Source of the DNA: a virus
DNA: 64,000 nt
Virus record (IMG/VR): IMGVR_UViG_3300044816_000082
Location: 26,881-90,880 of that record
Reading direction: 5' to 3' (one strand)
Positions 9,003-16,736 of this stretch are shown one piece after another; positions within the stretch are counted from its first letter, which is position 1, and every line of letters begins with the position of its first letter. The notes under the pieces were generated by a model. That model made no database searches. It was not told where the DNA came from and saw only the letters and a program-made list of their open reading frames with translations. The translations under genes were made by a program, and so were the position numbers.

Positions 9003-9199
9003 CCCGCCCCGAACAGTTCGGGATCGCCCTGTGCAAGGAGTGCAAGCAGTACCCCGGCGAACTCTGGCCCGGTCAGCTCCACGCCTACTGCGACGCGTGT
9101 CGTGACATCCCCCCGATCCGCCGCCGGACCCCACAGACCGTCCTCGACGCCCTCGCCCTCGCTGAGGCAGCCGGACAGCCCATCCCGGGCCGGCGATGA
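8999..9199 (+). CDS. small zinc-ribbon-like protein
   Basis: 66 aa from GTG 8999. CKECKQYPGELWPGQLH then CDACRDIPP form two CxxC pairs, a compact zinc ribbon, followed by a short helix. Ends in an ATGA overlap. Confidence 0.6.
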   Translation: MTRPEQFGIALCKECKQYPGELWPGQLHAYCDACRDIPPIRRRTPQTVLDALALAEAAGQPIPGRR

Positions 9200-9465
9200 T
9201 CCGCACCGCCGGCGGCACCGCGCCCGGCAGCCGACCCCTGCACATCCTCGCCCCCGACCCCGACCACCACGGCCTCGAACGCCCGGTGTGCGGCGCCAAC
9301 GAGTACGCCGTGGTGAGCCTGCGCGCTGACCTTGTCACCCTCGACCGGCGGTGCGCCGCTGACGGGTGTTACCAGGCGTGGCCCGTCACCGACACCGAAC
9401 AAGCCTTCACCGCCGCCCTCACGAGCCCGTGGGGACGCCGCTCAGCAGGAAGGACCACCCCTTGA
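9196..9465 (+). CDS. hypothetical small protein
   Basis: 89 aa from ATG 9196. VCGANEYAVVSL and CAADGCYQAWP suggest a metal-binding fold. Overlaps the next gene's start region. Confidence 0.6.
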   Translation: MIRTAGGTAPGSRPLHILAPDPDHHGLERPVCGANEYAVVSLRADLVTLDRRCAADGCYQAWPVTDTEQAFTAALTSPWGRRSAGRTTP

Positions 9466-9776
9466 TGGATGAAGCCGAGACGCCCCGCTCGCGTTACCAC
9501 CGCAAGACAGGTTTGACGACGAGCCCCGGACTGTTCTTCTGCGACTCCTGCGGTGCCCCCAAACCCGACACCACCCCCGGCCGGGCATGCCCCGACGGGT
9601 GCGGAAGCCGCGTCACAAGCAGCCGCCCCCCAGCGACCGTCAACGCAGCCCTCGCGATCCTCGAGCACAACGGATGGACAATCCGCACCGACTACACCCG
9701 CCGCAGCGCCTCCGAGCCATGGGAGCTCAACCCCTCTACGCTCCCCCAAAGCACCCACATCAGCGAGGAACGATGA
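9465..9776 (+). CDS. hypothetical small zinc-ribbon protein
   Basis: 103 aa from ATG 9465 (TTG 9462 is also in frame); AAGGA lies 10-15 nt upstream. CDSCGAPKP and CPDGCGS are paired Cys motifs. The C-terminal half ALAILEHNGWTIR looks like a short alpha/beta unit. Confidence 0.6.
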   Translation: MDEAETPRSRYHRKTGLTTSPGLFFCDSCGAPKPDTTPGRACPDGCGSRVTSSRPPATVNAALAILEHNGWTIRTDYTRRSASEPWELNPSTLPQSTHISEER

Positions 9777-9937
9777 CGACCTGCACAGCCTGCGACGACC
9801 CCGACTGCTACACCCGCACCACCGACCGCCCCCCAGCCCCCCCACCCCGCCTCGGCCGGAAACGCTGCACCACCTGCGGATACCTCATGGACATCCTCAC
9901 GACCACCACCACCACCCACCCCTGCTGCACCCCATGA
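9773..9937 (+). CDS. 54-residue Cys-rich protein
   Basis: From ATG 9773, ATGA overlap at both ends. CTACDDPDC and CTTCGYLMD pairs suggest a mini zinc ribbon; the tail is a run of Thr and His. Codon use is extremely C-rich here. Confidence 0.55.
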   Translation: MTTCTACDDPDCYTRTTDRPPAPPPRLGRKRCTTCGYLMDILTTTTTTHPCCTP

Positions 9938-10650
9938 CCACCATGACCCCAACACCACCCCGCAAGACCGGCCGGACCCTTCGCCTCACCCCTGACCTCC
10001 AAGAACGACTCTGCGCCCACCTCAGCGCCGGTCACTACCTAGACGCGTCCTGCCACCTAGAAGGCGTCGGCGCCAGCACCGTGTTCAGATGGCTCGCCCT
10101 CGGCCAAGACGAAGCCTTCCGCATCACCAACGGCATGACCGCCGCCGACCGCCGCGAACACAACGAACCGAGCGCCGCCAGCCAACGCCCCTACTTAGAG
10201 TTTCGAGAGGCCGTGCTCCGCGCACGTGCTGTTGCTGAGGACGTCGCCGTCAGTGTGGTCCGCAAGGTGATGGTCGGTGGGTTCGTCGTGGAGAAGCGCA
10301 CGATCACCGAGGGTGACCGGACCGAGTCGATCGAGCGGGTCGCGCAACCCGATGGGAAGCTCGCCCTTGAGTACCTGTCGAGGGTCGCCCCGCAACGCTG
10401 GGGACGGCAGCAACGGGTCGCGTTCACCACCGCGGAGGAACACGGCGCGACCGGCCACGACCAGCAAGACATTGCCTCTGGACGTGAGCTCCGCGCGCAC
10501 CTCGACGCGTTCTATCTCGCGCGGGGTGAGGAGCCACCGCCGGCGTTGCCCCCTGGCCCGAACGAGAGCCGTCCGTGGGAGGACGCGCCGGAATGGGACG
10601 GGTACGACGGGACCGACGATGAACCGCTCGAGGGGACCGTGGAACCATGA
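9934..10650 (+). CDS. HTH protein resembling terminase small subunit
   Basis: 238 aa from ATG 9934. Residues about 15-50 (LQERLCAHLSAGHYLDASCH, then STVFRWLALGQ) form the N-terminal HTH of small-terminase-like phage proteins. YLEFREAVLRARAVAEDVAV is the usual following helix, and LALEYLSRVAPQRWG is a shared C-terminal element. The tail is acidic. The large subunit is 26 kb away, an unusual separation, so another DNA-binding role is possible. Confidence 0.55.
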   Translation: MTTMTPTPPRKTGRTLRLTPDLQERLCAHLSAGHYLDASCHLEGVGASTVFRWLALGQDEAFRITNGMTAADRREHNEPSAASQRPYLEFREAVLRARAVAEDVAVSVVRKVMVGGFVVEKRTITEGDRTESIERVAQPDGKLALEYLSRVAPQRWGRQQRVAFTTAEEHGATGHDQQDIASGRELRAHLDAFYLARGEEPPPALPPGPNESRPWEDAPEWDGYDGTDDEPLEGTVEP

Positions 10651-10886
10651 CCGAGCTCCTGACCGACGCTGAGCACGCGCTCCTGGGCATGCTCGCGTCC
10701 GCGATGGAGGTGTACGCCCGGGATGTCGTCGTCGGCGGCCGGACCTATGAGCGGGACGTCGCGGAGTTCGCGGTGGCTCTCCACGTGCTGCAGAACATGG
10801 TCCTAGCGCAGGCCGCAGCCCGCGCCTACCCACGCAGGTACCGCCTCGCGGGGTTGAGCGTCGTCGACCGCACCGACGGGGTGTGA
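10647..10886 (+). CDS. hypothetical small protein
   Basis: 79 aa from ATG 10647, ATGA overlap with the gene before. Mostly helical (EHALLGMLASAMEVYARDVV). No family recognised. Confidence 0.6.
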   Translation: MTELLTDAEHALLGMLASAMEVYARDVVVGGRTYERDVAEFAVALHVLQNMVLAQAAARAYPRRYRLAGLSVVDRTDGV

Positions 10887-10887
10887 G

Positions 10888-11130
10888 GTGCCGACCCCCG
10901 AGCAGCAGGCTGCGTTGGACGCGCTCGTCGTCGCGTGTGGAGGTCCCGCGATCCGACCCAACACCACCCGGCGGGGTGGAAGACCCCCGCAGCACTGCTT
11001 CGCGTGCGGCGGGTATGAGGGGAAACTCAAGCGCCTCCGGGCGGGACGGTCCACGCAGGCGTGGTTCCACCCGGCGTGCCACAAACGCTGGCAGGCGGGT
11101 GCAGCGCCCGTCCCACCTGTGGTGTCGTGA
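10888..11130 (+). CDS. small protein with CxxC and HxxC
   Basis: 80 aa from GTG 10888. HCFACGGYEGKLKRL and FHPACHKRW give a four-ligand zinc site. Overlaps the next gene by GTGA. Confidence 0.6.
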   Translation: MPTPEQQAALDALVVACGGPAIRPNTTRRGGRPPQHCFACGGYEGKLKRLRAGRSTQAWFHPACHKRWQAGAAPVPPVVS

Positions 11131-11732
11131 ACCCGCGGACGCACGCGGAGACGTTCAGCCTCGGCTCCGAGCTGACGCGCCTCACGAGCCTCGGTCTGCG
11201 CGATGACGTGCTCCTGTTCGCCCTCGGGGTGTACCTGGGGCAGCAGGAATGGACCCCGGGCACGACCCTGACGGTCGCGGGTTGCGCCCGGACCGTCCAC
11301 GCCCCCCGCGTCACGTCGGTGACGATCAACGGGATCCCCGACGTTCACGACGGCGCCCTCGACTGGGCACGGAATGTCCTACGAAACGACCTGCCCCGGC
11401 ACGTCCCCGAGCACGTCGCGCACCCCCGGGCGCCCCTCAAGTGTGCACGGTGTGGTGCCCCCGCGAACGGGTGGAACAGCGCCCACGCCCCCGTCATGGT
11501 CAACAACGAGGTGGTGTGGCGGCACTACTGCAAGCGCCACAAGGCAACGGCCCGGACCAACCCGACTGAGGGATGGAAGTTCGTCCGGACTCTCCCCCAC
11601 AACAGCGGAGGGCTGCTCCGCACCGCCCTCCCCGACATCGACGTCGACCAGCTCTACGCATGGGCTGTCCCGGGGTGGGCCGACTCGGACGGTCGTACCC
11701 GACCTGCTCTCCTGCGGCTCGTCACATGGTGA
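11127..11732 (+). CDS. hypothetical protein, possibly extended by stop readthrough
   Basis: 201 aa from GTG 11127. CARCGAPANGW and HYCKRHK give a zinc-binding pattern. After TGA 11730-11732 the same frame stays open with GC-rich third positions for 40 more codons to TGA 11853-11855, with no start codon near its beginning; this could be a nonsense mutation, a readthrough tail, or chance. No family recognised. Confidence 0.6.
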   Translation: MNPRTHAETFSLGSELTRLTSLGLRDDVLLFALGVYLGQQEWTPGTTLTVAGCARTVHAPRVTSVTINGIPDVHDGALDWARNVLRNDLPRHVPEHVAHPRAPLKCARCGAPANGWNSAHAPVMVNNEVVWRHYCKRHKATARTNPTEGWKFVRTLPHNSGGLLRTALPDIDVDQLYAWAVPGWADSDGRTRPALLRLVTW

Positions 11733-11892
11733 AACGGGACGGTCCGGGTCGAGCTCCACGCTCACGCCGAGCTCCGGGTCGGGGACCCGCGAGCCGTGCA
11801 TCGGGAGCCCGGTACGACGATGCTCCCGCCGCCCTGGTCCTCGGTCTCGTCCTGAACTTCGTTCCCCTCGGGTCAGGGCCGGGTCGTCACTG

Positions 11893-12237
11893 GTGGTGAT
11901 AGCCGTTGCCCGGCGCGTCGTCAACAGCGACGGGACATCGCTCGGGTATCACCTGCTGCTGTGGTGCCCGGGTTGCGACCAGCTCCACGTCATCGACTAC
12001 ACCGGCCCCGACGGGGTCGTCCCGAAGGTCTGCTGGGAGTGGGACGGGAACCTCACCGCCCCCACCATCAGCCCCTCACTGCTATACACGTGGACGTCCG
12101 GTCCCGAACGGGTCGAGCACGTCTGTCATTCCCACATCGTCGCCGGGTCGTGGCAGTTCCTCGCGGACTGCACGCACACCCTTCGGGGTCAGACCGTGCC
12201 GCTCCCCGCCCTGCCCACATGGGTCACCCGCGAGTAG
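11893..12237 (+). CDS. DUF6527-like small protein
   Basis: 114 aa from GTG 11893. LLWCPGCDQLHVI, TAPTISPSLL, HVCHSHIVAGSWQFLADC and HTLRGQTVPLPAL reproduce the ordered Cys/His pattern of a small phage family with CPGC, PTxxPS, CH and H-x-L-x-G-Q elements, presumed metal-binding. Function unknown. Confidence 0.6.
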   Translation: MVIAVARRVVNSDGTSLGYHLLLWCPGCDQLHVIDYTGPDGVVPKVCWEWDGNLTAPTISPSLLYTWTSGPERVEHVCHSHIVAGSWQFLADCTHTLRGQTVPLPALPTWVTRE

Positions 12238-12263
12238 TATCACCACCCGTCGAGGGCACCTTG

Positions 12264-12428
12264 GTGGCGGTCCACGGCCGGGGCACCTGCCCCGTGCACG
12301 GCGAGGCCCCCGGGCAGCGCGGAGGCGCGGCGCTCGGGGATCCTCGCGACACGCGGACCCGCGCGGTGGTGGGAAGACAGCCAGCACCGGCGGGTCCGTT
12401 CTACGCTGCGACCCATGACGACACCTGA
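12264..12428 (+). CDS. possible 54-residue protein
   Basis: GTG 12264 with GAGG about 8 nt upstream. HGRGTCPVHGEAPG at the start is plausible; the rest is Arg-rich. The frame runs 14 nt into the protease gene. Support is limited to codon bias and fit. Confidence 0.35.
   Translation: MAVHGRGTCPVHGEAPGQRGGAALGDPRDTRTRAVVGRQPAPAGPFYAATHDDT
12402..12414 (+). promoter_or_regulatory. -10-like box close to start codon
   Basis: TACGCT at 12402-12407 lies 7 nt before the ATG of the papain-like gene, the same spacing as the set A promoters elsewhere, but no GCGAC lies 24 nt upstream. May be a leaderless promoter of a weaker class. Confidence 0.35.
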
Positions 12429-13104
12429 GGTCCTCCCCGAAGCTGTGATACCCGGCCGTCGCCTCGGCCGGCACATCGAACACGATGAACGGTCCCGCGC
12501 CTACGCGGTCACGACTCGGCGGAAGAAACCCATCAGCCGCCGGTGGGCACGACGCAGCCCCGTGCTGGACCAGGGTCAGGTCGGAAGCTGCGTCGGGAAC
12601 ACGTTCGCGGGGTGGCTCGCGACCGACACCGCCCTTCGGCAGGGCACCACGACCGTCGATGAGTCCCTCGCCGTCGAGGTCTACGGACGCGCGACAGCCC
12701 TGGACAGGATCCCCGGGACATACCCGCCCGACGACACCGGGTCGACGGGGCTCGCGGGCGCGAAGGCGATGGTCGCCCTCGGCCTCGCGAAGGGCCCCTA
12801 CCACCACGCGTTCAGCGTGGCCGACGCCCTGCTGGCTCTGTCCTACGTCGGCCCGTTGTGCGTCGGGATCGAGTGGCGTGAGGGACTCGACACCCCCGAC
12901 CCGTCCGGGATGTGCACGTTCAGCGGCGCCGTCCGGGGTGGCCACGAGCAGTTGTGGGACGAGCTCGACGTGGAACACGGCGTCGTGTGGTTCACGAACT
13001 CCTGGTCAGACACTTGGGGCGTCGCCGGTCGGGCATGCCTGTCGATCGCGGACTTCGGCCGCGCGCTCGCTGCGCAGGGCGACGTGGTGGTCCTGACCGG
13101 ATGA
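12415..13104 (+). CDS. papain-like cysteine peptidase
   Basis: 229 aa from ATG 12415. VLDQGQVGSCVGN places the catalytic Cys at 59, with Gln 54 or 56 as the oxyanion residue. GAVRGGHEQL gives His 177 and WFTNSWSDTWG gives Asn 195, the C1A order Gln-Cys-His-Asn. No signal peptide or prodomain is visible. Candidate roles are host-protein cleavage or processing of phage proteins. Confidence 0.8.
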   Translation: MTTPEVLPEAVIPGRRLGRHIEHDERSRAYAVTTRRKKPISRRWARRSPVLDQGQVGSCVGNTFAGWLATDTALRQGTTTVDESLAVEVYGRATALDRIPGTYPPDDTGSTGLAGAKAMVALGLAKGPYHHAFSVADALLALSYVGPLCVGIEWREGLDTPDPSGMCTFSGAVRGGHEQLWDELDVEHGVVWFTNSWSDTWGVAGRACLSIADFGRALAAQGDVVVLTG

Positions 13105-13283
13105 GTACCTCCGATGACGACGACCTGACGGGGATCCTCAACGTCGAGGGGATCCGTGCGTACGCGGCAGGCAACGACGTCGCATCAGGGTCGACCGTCA
13201 TCGACGCGGTCAAGGCCGCGTTGGAGGACAGGTTGCGGCACCCCCGGACGATCCCGACCTCCCTCACGTCACCTGGCACCTGA
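13101..13283 (+). CDS. 60-residue hypothetical protein
   Basis: From ATG 13101 (ATGA overlap). Acidic start (STSDDDD), then a helical segment STVIDAVKAALEDRLRHP. No family recognised. Confidence 0.55.
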   Translation: MSTSDDDDLTGILNVEGIRAYAAGNDVASGSTVIDAVKAALEDRLRHPRTIPTSLTSPGT

Positions 13284-13284
13284 C

Positions 13285-13713
13285 GTGGAACTCCACCGGG
13301 GGATCTGCCGAACAGTGCTCCTCATCGGCCCGTACGCGGTCAAGGTCCCCACGACCCGCCCCTACGGGCACCGCGGTGGTCTCAGCGAACGCCTCACAGC
13401 CCTCGCCCGCGGTGTCCTGGCGAACCAAAGCGAATACGCATGGCGGGGGCAGGACGGGCTCTGCCCGATCGTGTTGAGCCTCGCGAGCATCGTCCAGGTC
13501 TACGTCCGTTGCCGGCCCGTCACCGACGAGGAAGTCCCCGACCCCGAGCTCGACCCGGCGTGGTGGCGTGCGATCGCCCCGACGGTCCCGTTCGGGGACA
13601 AGAAGGCCGCGAACCTTGGGTGGCTCGGGGACCACCTCGTGTGGGTCGACTTCGATTCGACCTGGAATGGGTGCCCGCACACCCCTTGGAATGCCTTCCT
13701 CGACGATGACTGA
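13285..13713 (+). CDS. small kinase-fold-like protein
   Basis: 142 aa from GTG 13285. Kinase-like elements in order: a strand with Lys (VLLIGPYAVKVPTTR), a catalytic-loop-like FGDKKAANLGW and a metal-binding-like VWVDFDS. It lacks a Gly-rich loop and is about half the length of APH/RIO kinases. Could be a minimal atypical kinase or a decayed one. Confidence 0.45.
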   Translation: MELHRGICRTVLLIGPYAVKVPTTRPYGHRGGLSERLTALARGVLANQSEYAWRGQDGLCPIVLSLASIVQVYVRCRPVTDEEVPDPELDPAWWRAIAPTVPFGDKKAANLGWLGDHLVWVDFDSTWNGCPHTPWNAFLDDD

Positions 13714-13963
13714 CGGGTTCGTGCGGCTGACATACGACGCGACCCGGACCGTCCACCCGGGGGACGTCCTCGCGACCCGCCACGGCACCCGGTACCTGTG
13801 TGTCCGTAGCCGGGACGTCCAACGCCGCGACCCGCGCGCGGGCCGGCGGCAGGCACTGACCTGCGAGCGGCTCCCACCCGGGCACGATCTGGACACCGAC
13901 ACGGTGGTGCACCTCGTGATCTGGCACTCCCGGTCCCGGCGGGGGCGTACCCTGCCCGTCTAG
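13706..13963 (+). CDS. hypothetical small protein
   Basis: 85 aa from ATG 13706. Beta-rich (FVRLTYDATRTVHPGDVL) with a basic middle and C-terminus; resembles small beta-barrel nucleic-acid binders, but no family is recognised. Confidence 0.6.
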   Translation: MTDGFVRLTYDATRTVHPGDVLATRHGTRYLCVRSRDVQRRDPRAGRRQALTCERLPPGHDLDTDTVVHLVIWHSRSRRGRTLPV

Positions 13964-14009
13964 TCGCCGGGTAGCCACCGGGCGATGAGCAGCACGATGA
14001 GGAGGACAA

Positions 14010-14468
14010 GTGAACGAGTTGCTCGCGCACCTACTCGGGGACTACGTGATCCAGACCGATCACATGGCCGCGCGTAAGACCGTCGCCCACGGCCCGGCCG
14101 TCGCCCACGCCGTCACGTACACCCTGCCGTTCCTGGCACTGACCCGTCGCCCGCAGGCACTCGCTGTCATCGCCGGCACGCACTTCGTCATCGATCGGTG
14201 GCGCCTCGCTAAGTACGTCGTGTGGGCCAAGAACCAAGCCGCCCCGGCGGCGTGGCGACACAGCTACGACGAGCACGTCGTGGGCACCGGCTACCACCGC
14301 GAGCGAGGTGACTGGGATGGTCCCACCGGGGATGACTGGGATGATGCGAAGTGCTCGGTGCAGGCCAAGCCCGCGTTCCTGGCCGTCTGGCTGCTGATCA
14401 TCGCTGACAACACCCTGCACGGCTGCCTGAACGCGTGGGCGCTGCGCCGCTGGCCCTCCCGTGCCTGA
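14010..14468 (+). CDS. DUF3307 membrane protein
   Basis: 152 aa from GTG 14010, with AGGAGGA 4 nt upstream. LLGDYVIQTDHMAARK at the start is the DUF3307 signature. Hydrophobic segments follow (VAHAVTYTLPFLALT, LAVIAGTHFVIDR) and one lies near the C-terminus (FLAVWLLIIADNTLHGC). Likely an inner-membrane protein of unknown function, frequent in actinophages. Confidence 0.8.
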   Translation: MNELLAHLLGDYVIQTDHMAARKTVAHGPAVAHAVTYTLPFLALTRRPQALAVIAGTHFVIDRWRLAKYVVWAKNQAAPAAWRHSYDEHVVGTGYHRERGDWDGPTGDDWDDAKCSVQAKPAFLAVWLLIIADNTLHGCLNAWALRRWPSRA

Positions 14469-14637
14469 GGACCGACCCGACCCGAGCAGGTTGTGGCTGT
14501 GGGCTGCCCTGTCGTTCCCCAACTCACCTGATGAGCGCCGCACCCGCTACCTCGAACTGATGCGCGAGCACGGGCACCTCGAGCCCGCCGAACCGGGGGA
14601 GGACAGCGACCTGCCGTGCGGGTGGCCCGGTGCCTGA
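14461..14637 (+). CDS. 58-residue hypothetical protein
   Basis: From GTG 14461 (GTGCCTGAGG), overlapping the DUF3307 gene by 8 nt and the DUF4326 gene by 8 nt. Begins PEDRPDPSRLWLWAAL, has a charged helix (SPDERRTRYLELMREH) and an acidic tail. Third codon positions are strongly GC, supporting it as real. Confidence 0.6.
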   Translation: MPEDRPDPSRLWLWAALSFPNSPDERRTRYLELMREHGHLEPAEPGEDSDLPCGWPGA

Positions 14638-14929
14638 GCGGATCCAGCGCAAGCGCACGAAGGGCTACCGCCTGCCACCCACTGCGGTGTACGTCGGCCG
14701 GCCGAGCAGGTGGGGCAACCCCTACCGGGTCGGTGACGACGGCACCGCCGAGCGGTGTGTGGAGCTGTACCGCGTCAGCGCCCTCGGGTGGTGGACAACG
14801 GGTTGGCGTGAGCACGTCCGCGCTGAACTCGCCGGGCGCGACCTGGCGTGCTGGTGTCCGCTGACGGACGCCAGCGGCAACCGATTCCCCTGTCACGCCG
14901 ACGTCCTACTCGAACTCGCCAACGAGTAA
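14630..14929 (+). CDS. DUF4326 protein
   Basis: 99 aa from GTG 14630. TKGYRLPPTAVYVGRPSRWG, RDLACWCPL and CHADVLLELAN are the three DUF4326 blocks in order. The conserved Cys and His suggest metal binding. Function unknown; common in actinophage accessory regions. Confidence 0.85.
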   Translation: MPERIQRKRTKGYRLPPTAVYVGRPSRWGNPYRVGDDGTAERCVELYRVSALGWWTTGWREHVRAELAGRDLACWCPLTDASGNRFPCHADVLLELANE

Positions 14930-14953
14930 CGTTCACCGACCGCATAGAACCCT

Positions 14954-15013
14954 GCTAACCGGGTATACACTTAGTGCAGGGGCCGGACGTGCGATCCGGT
15001 CCCGCTGGAAGGA
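14954..15013 (+). promoter_or_regulatory. set B promoter/leader cassette 1
   Basis: GCTAACCGGGTATACA at 14954-14969 is followed by a hairpin (CCGGA and TCCGG arms at about 14982-14998, extended by GGG/CCC) and GGAAGGA at 15007-15013, with the ATG at 15020. The TATACA is a good -10 box. Confidence 0.7.
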
Positions 15014-15019
15014 CCCAAG

Positions 15020-15337
15020 ATGACCACCATGGCCAAGCCCACCGTCGAGCCCTACCAACTCAAGAACGCGGCCGGCTCCTTGCGGGGTTACGCCGCGATG
15101 CAGGCCGATGACTGGCAGCCGGAGTACGAGGCATGGCGACACGGCGGGTGGTACGTCATCACCGTGCGGTACCCCTCCGGGGCCGTGGGCTGCGTGAGCC
15201 GCAACTACCCGGACGGGAAGTGGCGGGTGGTGTGCGGTGACCACGACATCACCTACCCGAACCGGACCGCCGCCGCCAAGGCCGAGCGGGACATCGCCAC
15301 CCTTGAGTGGCACACCCTGATCGCCACTGCCTCGTGA
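15020..15337 (+). CDS. hypothetical protein
   Basis: 105 aa from ATG 15020, first gene after cassette 1. Beta-rich with WYVITVRYPSGAVGCV and PDGKWRVVCGDHDI; likely a small soluble protein. No family recognised. Confidence 0.65.
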   Translation: MTTMAKPTVEPYQLKNAAGSLRGYAAMQADDWQPEYEAWRHGGWYVITVRYPSGAVGCVSRNYPDGKWRVVCGDHDITYPNRTAAAKAERDIATLEWHTLIATAS

Positions 15338-15591
15338 GCGCCGCGGTCAGGATCGTGAAGCTCTACCTACGGGCCGACGGGACCGTCCGGTCCGCGACGG
15401 TGTTCCTGCCCGGCTACGTCGAGGTCACCGTCGATGTCACCACGGGCGTTGTCAGCTACGCCTCGGACTGGACCGTGGACGGCGACACCCTGGCCTGGGG
15501 CCGTAACTACGGCCCCAGCACGTACGGCCACACTGACGTTGTGCTCGTCCCGTCGCTCCTCAAGGCTGTGCAGGCCGCGGTGGAAGCGTAG
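15334..15591 (+). CDS. hypothetical protein
   Basis: 85 aa from GTG 15334 (GTGA overlap). VKLYLRADGTVRSATVFLPG and VTVDVTTGVVSYASDW are beta hairpins; ends with a short helix. Shares cassette 1 transcription with the gene before. Confidence 0.6.
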   Translation: MSAAVRIVKLYLRADGTVRSATVFLPGYVEVTVDVTTGVVSYASDWTVDGDTLAWGRNYGPSTYGHTDVVLVPSLLKAVQAAVEA

Positions 15592-15598
15592 GAACAGC

Positions 15599-15652
15599 GC
15601 TTACCGGGTATACAATCAGTAGGCAGGGTTGCTCCCCGCCACGACGGAAGGA
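15599..15652 (+). promoter_or_regulatory. set B promoter/leader cassette 2
   Basis: GCTTACCGGGTATACA at 15599-15614, then a stem GGCAGGG/CCCCGCC with a TTGCT loop (one mismatch), then GGAAGGA at 15646-15652 before ATG 15658. Confidence 0.65.
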
Positions 15653-15657
15653 CCATC

Positions 15658-15960
15658 ATGTACGTGACCGCGAAGCTCCACACGATGCGCAAACCGCAGC
15701 GCTTCCACGTCAGCCCCATGAGCGACGGCCGGATCCTCGTCCAGAGCGACAAGAGCATCGGGGTGTTTGACTTCCGCACCTGCGAGGGTGTCCTGAACGT
15801 GAAGGGCCACTACTTCCCGCACCTCAACCGTGCGCTCGGCGCGATGGCGTTCACGTTCCCGCTCGAGTTCGTCACCGAGTGCCTCGAGGCATCGCCGGCG
15901 CTCGACAGCGTCACCCACATGGGCGGCGTGACGTTCGTCAACACGATCGAGGTGATCTGA
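15658..15960 (+). CDS. hypothetical protein
   Basis: 100 aa from ATG 15658. SDGRILVQSDKSIGVFDF and GHYFPHLNRALGAMAF are its clearest segments. No family recognised. Confidence 0.65.
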   Translation: MYVTAKLHTMRKPQRFHVSPMSDGRILVQSDKSIGVFDFRTCEGVLNVKGHYFPHLNRALGAMAFTFPLEFVTECLEASPALDSVTHMGGVTFVNTIEVI

Positions 15961-16205
15961 TGGACTACGGGATCCTGTTCAGCCACGCGTCCGAGGACAC
16001 CATCCCCGGTCTCGTGTCGGGATCGTTCCCGAACATGGTCGCAGCCAGCAACGCGGCCATAAAGGTCACCCGCGCGGCGGGGGTCCGTTTCACCCTGGTG
16101 CAACGCTCGTCCCCCGACGCCCCGTGGCTGTCCCGGAAGGGACTGACCCCACGGGAGCGTCTCCACGAGGGGATCAACGCGGACTGGCACGGCTGGTCCC
16201 GCTGA
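15960..16205 (+). CDS. hypothetical protein
   Basis: 81 aa from ATG 15960 (TGATG overlap). Soluble, no motif. Follows the cassette 2 gene in one operon. Confidence 0.6.
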   Translation: MDYGILFSHASEDTIPGLVSGSFPNMVAASNAAIKVTRAAGVRFTLVQRSSPDAPWLSRKGLTPRERLHEGINADWHGWSR

Positions 16206-16213
16206 CCCCACCC

Positions 16214-16237
16214 GGGGGCGGGTAGCTACCCGCCCCC
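16214..16237. promoter_or_regulatory. 24-bp perfect palindrome in a 5' leader
   Basis: GGGGGCGGGTAG is directly followed by its reverse complement, with no spacer. GGAAGGA follows at 16247-16253 and ATG at 16259. It matches the hairpin-plus-GGAAGGACCATC leaders of set B but lacks the TATACA promoter, so it may act on readthrough RNA as a terminator or a stability hairpin. Confidence 0.6.
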
Positions 16238-16258
16238 CCAACCCAAGGAAGGACCATC

Positions 16259-16666
16259 ATGATCGCGATTCTCGACCTCGTCGCCCGCAACGGCATCCCG
16301 TTCCGGGTCGTGTTCTACCACCCCGGCGAGTCAGGGCCCTACCCGGCCGCGGCTGACCCCGAGCACCCGATCGTCGAGTTCTACGTCCGGCGTTTCCCCC
16401 ACACCGACCACGGTCAGTTCGTGTCCCGGTACTACGCCGACACGATCCTTCGTCGGGGGTCGTTCCCGATGGGTCCCGGTCCGCTCAACCTCGACGGGGG
16501 TATCCCTGCGTGGAACATCGACGCGGACAGCATGGTGCTCGTCAGGGACTTCCTGACCCACCACCACCCCGCTGTGGTCGACTGCTGCCTCCGAGCCGGT
16601 CACGTCCCGCCCTGCACCGAAGGGGTCGCGCAGGTACCCCCCGCGAACCTGTGCAGAATCACCTGA
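16259..16666 (+). CDS. hypothetical protein
   Basis: 135 aa from ATG 16259. IPFRVVFYHPGESGPYP and VEFYVRRFPHTDHGQFVSRY are beta-rich; the last 30 residues have three Cys (VDCCLRAGH, PPCTEG). No family recognised. Confidence 0.65.
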   Translation: MIAILDLVARNGIPFRVVFYHPGESGPYPAAADPEHPIVEFYVRRFPHTDHGQFVSRYYADTILRRGSFPMGPGPLNLDGGIPAWNIDADSMVLVRDFLTHHHPAVVDCCLRAGHVPPCTEGVAQVPPANLCRIT

Positions 16667-16674
16667 CACAGCAC

Positions 16675-16729
16675 GTCAACCCGCTATACAATGAGGGTGA
16701 GAGGGGTAGCGCCCCTCCCCGATGGAAGG
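16675..16729 (+). promoter_or_regulatory. set B promoter/leader cassette 3
   Basis: GTCAACCCGCTATACA at 16675-16690 has CTGACA 16 nt upstream of TATACA as a -35 candidate. GAGGGG/CCCCTC forms a hairpin just downstream, followed by GGAAGGA and ATG 16737. Confidence 0.7.
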
Positions 16730-16736
16730 ACTGATC

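Noticed and set aside
9692-9958. Val/Gly/Trp-rich minus-strand ORF
   Set aside because: Product of the C-rich, His/Thr-coding region on the + strand read backwards.
11726-11899. 57-residue ORF from ATG 11726
   Set aside because: Arg/Pro/Gly-rich with mixed third positions; the alternative frame after the opal stop has better coding character.
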